The translations under genes were made by a program, and so were the position numbers. Shown in pieces: positions 10,137 through 18,160 of a stretch of DNA of 32,191 nt (the first letter of the stretch is position 1; each line of letters begins with the position of its first letter). The notes below the pieces were generated by a model, which worked only from the letters and a program-made list of their open reading frames with translations, searched no databases and was not told where the DNA came from. The DNA comes from Verrucomicrobiia bacterium. GTDB lineage: Bacteria; Verrucomicrobiota; Verrucomicrobiia; Limisphaerales; JAYPXF01. Where the stretch lies: assembly GCA_016779125.1 (NCBI GenBank), contig JADHOF010000008.1:1-32191 (forward strand), read 5' to 3'.

Positions 10137-11873
10137 TCACTTGAGGAGCAGCGTCAGCAGCCAGATGACAAAGAGGCCTCCAGCCATGACCTTCCAGAAG
10201 AGCACCGGATCTCGCTCCAGAAGGGGCAGATCTGAGGGATCCACAAAGTCGGGGTTCGGCCGGCGAAGATCGGTGACAAATTCGGAGAGAGCCTCGTGGC
10301 GGTGCTCGGGATTGATCGACAACGCCTTTCGGAGTGCTCCATCCATCCAATTCGCGATCAACGGATTGAATTTCGCGGCCGGCGTGTATGCCAGCTTCCT
10401 GAAATCACCCAACGTCCCGGCATCCTCGAATCTTTCGCCGTAGGGATGCCGCCCCCCGGTCAGCATGCCATACGCGATCAACGCCAACGAGAAGAGGTCC
10501 GATTTGATCGTCGGGCGGCGTCCCAGTCGGTACTCGGGCGCGGAATATCTCGTCGTGCCCAGATTCCGCCCGCGTTCGATCGGCACGCGACTCTCCTTGA
10601 TGTCGACGGCGGAGGCCGACCCAAGATCGATGATTTTCACGTTGCCATCGGGCTCGATCATGATGTTGGCCGGTTTCAGATCCTGATGCAGCGTCTCCCG
10701 CCGATGCATGGACCGGAGTCCCCGCGCGGCCTGATCGATCACATCGACGACCTTGTTCACATCCGGTCGCGGATTCTCCCGGATCCAATCTTCCAGATTG
10801 CTCCCGCGAACCCGTTCCATCAGATAGAAGAGAAAGTTGGGCGCCCGCCGCTTTTCGACGACCCGCACCAAATGGGAATGACTGACGCGCTTGCCAATCC
10901 ATTCCTCCGTGACGAAGCGCTCGATGTAGGCGGGATCGTCCTCGAAATTGCGCGACGGCGTTTTCATCACCAGCTCATCCCCGCTTTCGATGTCGCGCAC
11001 ATGATAGAGCTGACCTCGGGGATTGGTATCCAGCAATGCGAGAACTTCGTAACCGTCGAGTTTGTGACCGGCCCGCAGATCCGGCGGAAAAGGAAGGCGC
11101 CCCAGTTCTTCGCAAAATTCCTTCCGCGTCGCCGTCGGCAGAGTTTCGATCCTGATCAGCTGGACGCTGATATTGTCCGCGCTCCCGTTCTGAAGCGCCA
11201 ATTCGCCGATCAACCGGCCGACCTGATCCAGATCCTCACGGTCATCCTTGAGCAGTCTTTCCAAGTCGCGCCGGTTGACGTGGTCGTGAACACCATCGGT
11301 CGTCAGCAGATACACGTCGTCCTCGTGCGCCTCCTCATGCCAGTAGTCAATGTCGAGATTCAGGTCCAGTCCCATCGCCCGGTTCAGAAAGCTCTTCTTG
11401 GCCGTCCCCCAGGTCGAATGATCGTTCGTCACCTGTTCAAGCGCGCCATCCCGAAGTCGATACACACGCGTGTCTCCGACATGAAAAACGTGAACAGTGC
11501 GGCTCTTGATCACCATCGCGCTCATCGCGCTGATGAACCCCTTGTGTTCGTCAACAAAACGACGCCCCTCGGAGTAAAGCCATTGATTCAATGAGGCCAG
11601 CACCCGGTGGGCGGAGGTCTTCACCAGCCACGTCTCCGGCGTCGAAAAATAGTCGGCGAGAAATCCCCGCACGCACAGTTCGCCCGCCTCCTTTCCGGCT
11701 CCCGCCGCCGAAACACCATCGGCGATCACCAGCGCGATTCCCTTTAGTCCCAAGGCTTCACCTTCAGGAATCCAAACACCAAGACAATCCTCGTTCTCGG
11801 GTTTCAAACCGGCGGACGTGAACTGGCCGTAGTTGACCCTGAGGTTCCCTTCAAGCTGCACGACCGCATTCAT
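10137..11873 (-). CDS. Bifunctional PP2C-type phosphatase / Ser-Thr protein kinase with C-terminal TM anchor
   Basis: PP2C motifs (ENEDCLG, IADGVSAAG, HVGDTRVYR, LLTTDGVHD, GSADNIS) followed by kinase motifs (HQDLKPANIM, IDLGSAS, TTRYSAPEY, KSDLFSLALIAYGMLTG) and a terminal hydrophobic helix. Start placed at MNAVVQ; the longer ORF reaches 11927. Confidence 0.92.
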   Translation of the reverse strand: MNAVVQLEGNLRVNYGQFTSAGLKPENEDCLGVWIPEGEALGLKGIALVIADGVSAAGAGKEAGELCVRGFLADYFSTPETWLVKTSAHRVLASLNQWLYSEGRRFVDEHKGFISAMSAMVIKSRTVHVFHVGDTRVYRLRDGALEQVTNDHSTWGTAKKSFLNRAMGLDLNLDIDYWHEEAHEDDVYLLTTDGVHDHVNRRDLERLLKDDREDLDQVGRLIGELALQNGSADNISVQLIRIETLPTATRKEFCEELGRLPFPPDLRAGHKLDGYEVLALLDTNPRGQLYHVRDIESGDELVMKTPSRNFEDDPAYIERFVTEEWIGKRVSHSHLVRVVEKRRAPNFLFYLMERVRGSNLEDWIRENPRPDVNKVVDVIDQAARGLRSMHRRETLHQDLKPANIMIEPDGNVKIIDLGSASAVDIKESRVPIERGRNLGTTRYSAPEYRLGRRPTIKSDLFSLALIAYGMLTGGRHPYGERFEDAGTLGDFRKLAYTPAAKFNPLIANWMDGALRKALSINPEHRHEALSEFVTDLRRPNPDFVDPSDLPLLERDPVLFWKVMAGGLFVIWLLTLLLK

Positions 11874-12026
11874 AGCGAACGCCGCGTCACGTGGAAACGA
11901 CGGAAGCCCCTTTTCATGCAATCGCAATCAATGAAACGGTACCGTCAGGCGGCACCCATGCCGTTGGGTCCGTCGGCTTCTCCGCGAGAATCAACAGGTC
12001 AACCAGCACAAGGCATCGGAATCATT

Positions 12027-12458
12027 TCAGGGAGAAATTTGAAACACTGCCTTCATCCCCCCTTTCTGCTGAACCAAATCGCGAAGACTGTATCGATCTA
12101 GCCTCGCCATAAACGCGGACATCGCCTCGTCAAAGATAACCTTCAGACCACAGCCGCCACGCAACCTGCATGGCGGATTGTGGCAATCCACAGGCTCCAG
12201 CTGAGGCTCCATGTGCCGCACCACGTCGCCAATGCAAATCGAGGACAACTCTCTTGCCAAACGGATGCCACCGTTCCGGCCTCGCGTTGTCTCCAGATAG
12301 CCCAGCGTCGCGAGGCGATGAACGACCTTTACAACGTGATTCTTCGAGAGACTGAAATAGTCGACAACCTCTCCGATCGTCACCTGTCGTTCCGGCGGTT
12401 GGGCGGCCAGATATAGAAGCGTTCTCAGACCGAAGTCGGTAAACCGGGTCAGATTCAT
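12027..12458 (-). CDS. nsrR: Rrf2 family regulator, NsrR-like
   Basis: MNLTRFTDFGLRTLLYLA, SKNHVVKVVHRLATLGYLETTRGRNGGIRLA; cysteines CHNPPCRLRGGC in CX4CX5C spacing as in NsrR. ORF track start (12554) overlaps the globin; internal ATG chosen. Confidence 0.85.
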   Translation of the reverse strand: MNLTRFTDFGLRTLLYLAAQPPERQVTIGEVVDYFSLSKNHVVKVVHRLATLGYLETTRGRNGGIRLARELSSICIGDVVRHMEPQLEPVDCHNPPCRLRGGCGLKVIFDEAMSAFMARLDRYSLRDLVQQKGGMKAVFQISP

Positions 12459-12498
12459 TGACGAAGTGCGAACATTGGCTTTTGCGGGCAAACGATCA

Positions 12499-12960
12499 TC
12501 AAAACGTCTTGCGATGCCACGGAGTGCCTCCCTCGGCGACACCGGCCGGCTCAATCGCGTTCGCCGCGTCCTTCATCGTGGTTGCCAGAAGGGTGTAGGT
12601 CTCGATCCATGCCGCCTTGACCTCTTCGGTGAACGCGTCGCCCAAACCCTTGTTCAGCGTCCAGATCAACGCGTCGCCCACCGTGTCGTAATGTTCGTCC
12701 CGAACCCCGTATCCCACGTGGCGACGCCCGAGGTCCTGAACCGCACCGACGATCTTTTCAAGGTTGCTCAGTCCTTTCACCGCGACGGTGATCATGGTCG
12801 TGAGCTTCTTACCCTGTTCGGAAAGGTTTTCCGGAAACATCGCCTTGAGCGACGGGTCCAGATCGAACAAACGGGAATAGAACAAACCCGCGGCGGTGTC
12901 TGCGATCGGAACGACCTTGTCCCAGCTATCCTGAACTAGTTTTACCTGATTTTCTGTCAT
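12499..12960 (-). CDS. Single-domain globin (flavohemoglobin-type globin fold, no reductase domain)
   Basis: MTENQVKLVQDSWDKVVPIADTAAGLFYSRLFDLDPSLKAMFP ... LGRRHVGYGV (proximal His region) ... AALIW-like H-helix; start moved to MTENQ from 13011. Confidence 0.88.
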   Translation of the reverse strand: MTENQVKLVQDSWDKVVPIADTAAGLFYSRLFDLDPSLKAMFPENLSEQGKKLTTMITVAVKGLSNLEKIVGAVQDLGRRHVGYGVRDEHYDTVGDALIWTLNKGLGDAFTEEVKAAWIETYTLLATTMKDAANAIEPAGVAEGGTPWHRKTF

Positions 12961-13007
12961 GTTGATTTCCTGTCTTGTTTCTCGTTTCGGCCAATCTTCA
13001 GCCGGCA

Positions 13008-13421
13008 TCATCGCCGACTGAAATGAATCATGTACAGGACCGCCCTTCGCACCTGCTCGTCGGTAAGGTCCTTGTTCCCGCCCCGCGCCGGCATCCCGGC
13101 TTCAGTTTTCCCCTCAAATCCGTTCAACGCGCTGGCCACAAGCACATCAATCCCCTTCCCGATGCGGGGACCCCATGCCGATGGGTCACCAAACCGCGGC
13201 GAGCCGGCCTTGCCGATGCCGTGGCAGTTCCGACAGTTTTCGATCCAGATCTCGCGCCCGGCCACCAGGTCCTCACCCGGGGCATGAGGCCAATCATCGG
13301 GCTCACTCCGGACAACGGCCACCTCCGGATCCGGGGCGGGCTGCGGCGAGTGATCGCCACAGCCCGCGAGAAGAAGCACGCCCGCGGAGAGGATCACCGC
13401 AAATCCCATGCGCCGTTTCAT
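13008..13421 (-). CDS. Monoheme cytochrome c lipoprotein (cytochrome c5-like)
   Basis: Lipobox LLLAGC; CRNCHGIGKAGSPRFGDPSAWGPR; C-terminal GGNKDLTDEQVRRAVLYMI. Confidence 0.88.
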   Translation of the reverse strand: MKRRMGFAVILSAGVLLLAGCGDHSPQPAPDPEVAVVRSEPDDWPHAPGEDLVAGREIWIENCRNCHGIGKAGSPRFGDPSAWGPRIGKGIDVLVASALNGFEGKTEAGMPARGGNKDLTDEQVRRAVLYMIHFSRR

Positions 13422-13430
13422 AAACCTGGA

Positions 13431-14045
13431 TTAAGAGTCCTTACCGAGAGGAATTCGAATCATGACGCCGCCCATCACGTCCCCGAGTTTGAAGTCGGTT
13501 TTCGGGGAATCCTTGTGGTCGTTATGACAATCCACGCAGGCAGCGGCGACCCCGATATCGGCGTAGAGGGCACTGAAGTATTTCTGATCTCCAAGCGTTT
13601 CCTCACCATAAAACGGAGCCGTTCCCCCGTTGCTCTTGATGAACTCCAAACCCTGTTTCTCAATGTCTGTCTTCGGGGCGTGTTGCTTGTTGATGGGCCA
13701 CTCGCTGAGAAGACCATAGGTGAATCCGATGTCCCGCTCCGTAACCAGCTCTGCACCCATGCGAAACATCTGGGCGGGCAGCGGCAGCGCCTTTTCGTCT
13801 TCATAATACTCGCTCGCCTTGATCACCTTGTGTTCCTTCACCAGGCGGTTGATCACCTTCTTGGCGTAGACGGTTCGATCCGCCGCCATGACCGCATGCA
13901 GCATGTCGGCCACCTGTTTTGGAGCCAGCCCCGACGGTGCCGCCGCAGCGGGTGGAGCCGGCGGCTCGCCGCATCCGACAGCCATAAGACCGCCGCAGGC
14001 CGCAAGTCCGGCTATGATTTTCGAGAGTTTGATCTGTGTTTTCAT
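13431..14045 (-). CDS. DUF3365/Tll0287-like domain heme lipoprotein
   Basis: Leader with lipobox-like MAVGC; C-terminal CVDCHNDHKDSPKTDFKLGDVMGGVMIRIPL resembles the DUF3365 c-heme motif region. Confidence 0.75.
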   Translation of the reverse strand: MKTQIKLSKIIAGLAACGGLMAVGCGEPPAPPAAAAPSGLAPKQVADMLHAVMAADRTVYAKKVINRLVKEHKVIKASEYYEDEKALPLPAQMFRMGAELVTERDIGFTYGLLSEWPINKQHAPKTDIEKQGLEFIKSNGGTAPFYGEETLGDQKYFSALYADIGVAAACVDCHNDHKDSPKTDFKLGDVMGGVMIRIPLGKDS

Positions 14046-14072
14046 GTTCCCTGTTCGTTTTCGTGTTGATGT

Positions 14073-15419
14073 CTAGCGTTGCTTTTCCGAGATCCTCCGC
14101 CGGACCCAGTCGAGACTCTCGATGTGTCGAGACGGTTCACCTCGAAAATTGGTTTTGATGAGCTGCACATCCGCGAGCGCATCGATCACGTATCCCAGCC
14201 CGTGACACGGCAGACAGGCGGTGCGAATCATCTTTTCATTCGGCTGCAGGTTGAAACTCTGATTGTGGGTCACAAGTGTCCGGGTGCCGGTGACATCTTT
14301 ATGTTCAATCCGCGGCATGTGGCAGGTCGCACAGGACACACCGCTCCCGGAAGGCAGCCTTCCGGCCGTTTCATCCTGCCAAAGTGCGAAATGGGAGGAG
14401 CGCTTGTAGGCGAGCGAATGTTCGTCTGCATGACAGGACAAACAGGCCTCGACAGCGGCGTACCGGGTGTCAAATCGATGCGACGGATGACAGGAGGTGC
14501 AGTTCAGTTCACGATGCCCGGCCTCGTGCTTCATCGGCAGACGCGCCATGTCGGGCCGCATGGGTTCCAGATCTTGGGCCAGCCGCATTCCATGTTTCCC
14601 AGCCAAAAAGGTTGATGCCTCGCTCTGATGGCATCTGGCGCAGCTCGCAAGCCCCGGCTTTTCAATCCATTCCAGCCCCCCTCTCTCATCCTTGGTCTCG
14701 TGGTGGCAATCACCGCAGTTGACCCCGCCCCCGGCGTGACTCGTTTCCACCCATTCCGTATTGATCGCGGCATCCGACCTTTTCGACGGTGGGGCGTCCC
14801 TTTCCTCCAGTCTCACCGGACTCGAAGCGCCAATTCCGGCCGTTTCAAAATACGCGGCAAGCCCTCGCGGTAGCACGCTGCCATGCTCCTTGTGGTTCGG
14901 CTCGTCCAGATGCCGGCTCAGGAAGTTTTCATAAAGGGCGGTATTGTCGTGAAAATTATGACAACCCGCCGTGGCGCAGGAGTCGAAGGGCAGCCCGGCA
15001 TGCGATTCCCGGTTCTCCAAGGTCTCCTGATGACAATGCGCGCAGAAATCATCGGGCAAGGTGACCCCCATGGGCCGGGTCTGATCGGGAACGTGCTCGC
15101 GGTGACAGGTCACACACTTCCGGGCATCCAACGCCCGCACCCGGTCCGCGTTTCGTGGATCCGTAAATTTCGACTTCGGATGAGAGTCATTGACCGCCTT
15201 CAAGTCGGCCGCATGGCAATCGTAGCAGGCCTGCTCCTTCACCCCGTTCAAGGGGTCATGGCACACCTCGCATCGCACCTCGATCTGGTGGTGCCCGTGC
15301 GTCGTCGCCCCCGGCAGAAACACCGTCGCGTCGGGACCTTTCATTCTCAATGTGAAATAGGAGCTCATGCTCAATGTGAGGACGACCCAGACAAACCAGG
15401 GCCAGGCTTTTTTCCACAT
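14073..15419 (-). CDS. Multiheme c-type cytochrome, approximately 11 heme-binding motifs, N-terminal TM/signal anchor
   Basis: MWKKAWPWFVWVVLTLSMSSYF anchor; ten CXXCH (CEVCH, CYDCH, CVTCH, CAHCH, CGDCH, CARCH, CTSCH, CLSCH, CATCH, CLPCH) plus one CX4CH (CATAGCH). Start placed at 15419, just after the preceding gene's stop. Confidence 0.9.
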   Translation of the reverse strand: MWKKAWPWFVWVVLTLSMSSYFTLRMKGPDATVFLPGATTHGHHQIEVRCEVCHDPLNGVKEQACYDCHAADLKAVNDSHPKSKFTDPRNADRVRALDARKCVTCHREHVPDQTRPMGVTLPDDFCAHCHQETLENRESHAGLPFDSCATAGCHNFHDNTALYENFLSRHLDEPNHKEHGSVLPRGLAAYFETAGIGASSPVRLEERDAPPSKRSDAAINTEWVETSHAGGGVNCGDCHHETKDERGGLEWIEKPGLASCARCHQSEASTFLAGKHGMRLAQDLEPMRPDMARLPMKHEAGHRELNCTSCHPSHRFDTRYAAVEACLSCHADEHSLAYKRSSHFALWQDETAGRLPSGSGVSCATCHMPRIEHKDVTGTRTLVTHNQSFNLQPNEKMIRTACLPCHGLGYVIDALADVQLIKTNFRGEPSRHIESLDWVRRRISEKQR

Positions 15420-15421
15420 GG

Positions 15422-17575
15422 TCAGTAGTAGTAGCTGGCGAAGGCGTGAAAGAAGACGAGCACCGGCAACGGCCAGGTCAACGCGACGTGAAAGGACTGC
15501 CATCCTTTCCGCAACCAGCGTCCCCATGGATCGATCATGCTTCGTTCCACCGCCGTGACCAAACCCGCCATGCCCCCGATCCCGGCGAGCAGGAGAAAGT
15601 TGACGCCCAGCAGAAAATTAAGGTTGTGACCAAGATGCAGACCCGTGTGCAGAAACAGAACCAGAAGCGTACCGACCCCGATCCCCGCGTGCAGCACCCG
15701 CCAATGTCCAAAATCTCCCAATGAAAACCTGCGTATCCGCTTCCGAAGCGAAAGCACCATGCTCAGGACCGACAGTCCCACCAGAGCAAATCCGGTGACC
15801 TGCTTTACAAAGTGATCGCTCCAGAGAGATTCGATCTTTGACACCCTTTGCACGGAGTCGGAAACCGGCATTTCAAATGCAGCAATTGGCACCAAAATCA
15901 GAAGACACAGGAGGGAAACCAGCCCCAACGCGAACCCGCCGCGGGGCTCAACCACCACGTCCTGTGGCGCACCGATAATGCGGGACACCACCGGCGCGCA
16001 GGACCCGCAGACCGAGGATGCCCCCGTTCTCGCCGCGATATCCGGAACGGAGGACGCGCCCTCGCGACACGCCGCCACGATCTCCCGTTTGCAGATGCCC
16101 ATGCAGTTGCAGACCTCGGCGGTTTCAGGCCAATCGGCGGGATCAGCCGTAACCTGCGGCCTCCAGAGGAGCCCCTGTTCAATGAAGCGGTTGATGTTCC
16201 AAGGCCAGATCCGCCTCCGCTTCCGGATGACCTCCCGCACGCGGGAGATCTCCGTCCAACCACCGATCTCAATGGCACCAACGATGCGCCCCCCCAGAAC
16301 GGAAATTCTCCGGTAGGTGCCGTTGAATTCGCTCGAATAGGAGGGGCATTCCGATTGGAACTCCCCGACCGCCGCGACCTCGATCTTCTCGAGCTTCAGG
16401 ATGGCCGACTGATCGGGCTCCCTAAAGACAGCCGCGCCTCCGTGGAGATTCTCCGCAAGCACGTCCGCCATCTCATACCCGGGCAGAACAAGTCCATAGG
16501 GCGCTCCCTTGAAGGCGGCGCATTCGCCGACCGCGTAAACCATGGGGTCGGAGGTCTCCAAACGCTCATTCACCTGGATGCCGCCACGGGGCCCCACCTC
16601 AAGTCCACACGCGCGGGCCAGCTCATCACAGGGTCGAATGCCGGTTGCGAACACCACCATGCCCACCTTCACGCAGGTGCCGCTCTTGAATACCACGACG
16701 AGCTCCTCACCTCGTCGCTCGATTGATTCAGTCGTCTGGGCATTGTGCACCACCACCCCGGATTCCTGAATCCGGGACTGAAGGATGCGGGAGGCTTCGA
16801 GCGGCAGCTGCTTCGACATCAAACCGGAACCGCGTTCCACCACATGGGTGCGCAGACCAAGCTTGATAAATGCCTCCGCCGCCTCCAGCCCGAGAAGGCC
16901 GCCTCCGATTATCAGAACGCTTCCGCACCCGGCGGCCCGGGATCGTATGCGCCGCAGGTCGCTCAGACTGCGATAGACATACACGCCTTCCAGATCCCCT
17001 CCGGGTATTTCAGGACGGAAGGCATGTGAGCCTGTTGCGAAAACGAGCCTGTCATATGGCACTCTTTTTCCGCTTTGCGAATGTACAACTTTTTCTTCGC
17101 GATCGACCAGGACGACAGGATCGCCGGTGTGAAGTTTGATTTCATGTTTCTCATACCAATCGCTTCCCTTCAGTTCCAGTTGTCGGGCGGAGGTGCCGTG
17201 GAGAAAGTCCGTCAGATTGACCCGATCAAGCGCCGGATGCGGTTCGGCTCCAAAAACGGTCACATCCCATTTTTCAAGCCCGCCTCCGGCAACCATTCGA
17301 TCCAAGACCCGCAGCCCGACCATGCCATTGCCGATGACGACCAGCCTTTCCCTGACCGCCACTGGATTGGGCAATGAAGCATGGCCGGACCTTCCGGGCC
17401 TCGCATTCCTCATTCGTTTCAATAAGCCTGCCATTCGCTTTTCGGTCCTCGACCGCTGCCGGGCTTGTAGCATCAGCGATGCCAGATGGGGCGGAATGCC
17501 TCTCGCGAAACCTCCAAATCTATAGCGGACTTCCATGCCTGAAATCGATGGATTCGCTGGAGGCCCATGCAGCAA
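15422..17575 (-). CDS. NirB-like FAD/NAD(P)-binding oxidoreductase + BFD [2Fe-2S] domain + C-terminal multi-TM (cytochrome b/ferric-reductase-like) domain
   Basis: LVVIGNGMVGLRVLDRM (FAD), VLIIGGGLLGLEAAEA (NAD), CNCMGICKREIVAACREGASSVPDIAARTGASSVCGSC (CXCX31CX2C BFD-type), then about five hydrophobic segments with several His (LHAGIG, FLHTGLHLGHN, SFHVAL, FFHAFA). True start may be downstream, e.g. 17413. Confidence 0.85.
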   Translation of the reverse strand: MLHGPPANPSISGMEVRYRFGGFARGIPPHLASLMLQARQRSRTEKRMAGLLKRMRNARPGRSGHASLPNPVAVRERLVVIGNGMVGLRVLDRMVAGGGLEKWDVTVFGAEPHPALDRVNLTDFLHGTSARQLELKGSDWYEKHEIKLHTGDPVVLVDREEKVVHSQSGKRVPYDRLVFATGSHAFRPEIPGGDLEGVYVYRSLSDLRRIRSRAAGCGSVLIIGGGLLGLEAAEAFIKLGLRTHVVERGSGLMSKQLPLEASRILQSRIQESGVVVHNAQTTESIERRGEELVVVFKSGTCVKVGMVVFATGIRPCDELARACGLEVGPRGGIQVNERLETSDPMVYAVGECAAFKGAPYGLVLPGYEMADVLAENLHGGAAVFREPDQSAILKLEKIEVAAVGEFQSECPSYSSEFNGTYRRISVLGGRIVGAIEIGGWTEISRVREVIRKRRRIWPWNINRFIEQGLLWRPQVTADPADWPETAEVCNCMGICKREIVAACREGASSVPDIAARTGASSVCGSCAPVVSRIIGAPQDVVVEPRGGFALGLVSLLCLLILVPIAAFEMPVSDSVQRVSKIESLWSDHFVKQVTGFALVGLSVLSMVLSLRKRIRRFSLGDFGHWRVLHAGIGVGTLLVLFLHTGLHLGHNLNFLLGVNFLLLAGIGGMAGLVTAVERSMIDPWGRWLRKGWQSFHVALTWPLPVLVFFHAFASYYY

Positions 17576-17615
17576 GGCAGGCCGGATTGCCTCTCGCAGC
17601 CGAAATCAGATCACC

Positions 17616-17639
17616 CGCGCGGGCTCAGGCGCCCGCGCG
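17616..17639. repeat. Perfect 9-bp GC inverted repeat with 6-nt loop
   Basis: CGCGCGGGC-TCAGGC-GCCCGCGCG read directly, upstream of the NirB-like gene. Confidence 0.8.
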
Positions 17640-17974
17640 CTTGGCTCCGCCCCCGCCGGCTGCTGCTCAGGTTTGCTCACCTGTATAAAAAACCGTCCAG
17701 ACTGCGACGAACTGAACAGGCCGAGGCATTCGCGAAATTCATGACAGAACCCCGCTTTGCTTTCGGAACTACGCATCGAAACCGAAAAGGAGAATTCACC
17801 GTGTCTCTTTCGAACAATCGTACATCATCAGGACCGATTCCCGATCGCCGCCTGTCGAATACGGGGTCCCTCGGACAAAGTTGCCAGACCCACGCTGGTT
17901 CACGGCAAAAAGAAGAGCAACCCGAAGAAGCGGAAGTAACCGACCTTGCTTCTCCTTCCGCGCAAGCGCGCCGC

Positions 17975-18149
17975 GCACGGCCCAATCGAACCACACGGCC
18001 GGGAGGCGTTCTGTCAGCTTGGGCCGAGCGCGCGCGAGGTCCTTCGTTTCGCACCGATCCCGGGCAAGGTCGTACAGCTCCCATTGTTTGGTCCGGCTGT
18101 CCCATACGACCTTCACAGTCGTCGGGGGCCGCCAACAAATTACGACAAT
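17975..18149 (-). pseudogene. C-terminal remnant of a sulfatase
   Basis: Reverse strand reads VICWRPPTTVKVVWDSRTKQWELYDLARDRCETKDLARARPKLTERLPAVWFDWAVRGAL, the typical WELYDL..DR.E..DLA...P sulfatase C-terminus; no catalytic core upstream, stop codon just before. Confidence 0.75.
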
Positions 18150-18160
18150 AATGAATCACG

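Noticed and set aside
5278-11594. Long plus-strand ORFs 5278..6582, 7737..9008 and 10296..11594
   Set aside because: Antisense shadows of DUF1552, DUF1592 and PP2C-kinase genes; low-complexity-like translations rich in R/H/L with no motifs.
11874-12026. Possible NsrR operator between nsrR and the kinase, or upstream of the NirB-like gene
   Set aside because: I looked for AAGATG-type dyads and found none convincing by eye; a motif scan would be required.
12466-12939. 157-aa plus-strand ORF over the globin
   Set aside because: Antisense to a clear globin; no domain evidence.
14079-14615. 178-aa plus-strand ORF over the multiheme gene
   Set aside because: Antisense to a run of CXXCH motifs; no independent support.
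17757-17939. Plus-strand lysine-rich tail ...VHGKKKSNPKKRK ending in a stop
   Set aside because: Looks like a protein C-terminus, but there is no recognisable upstream body and the same DNA is the minus-strand continuation of the sulfatase remnant; probably chance.
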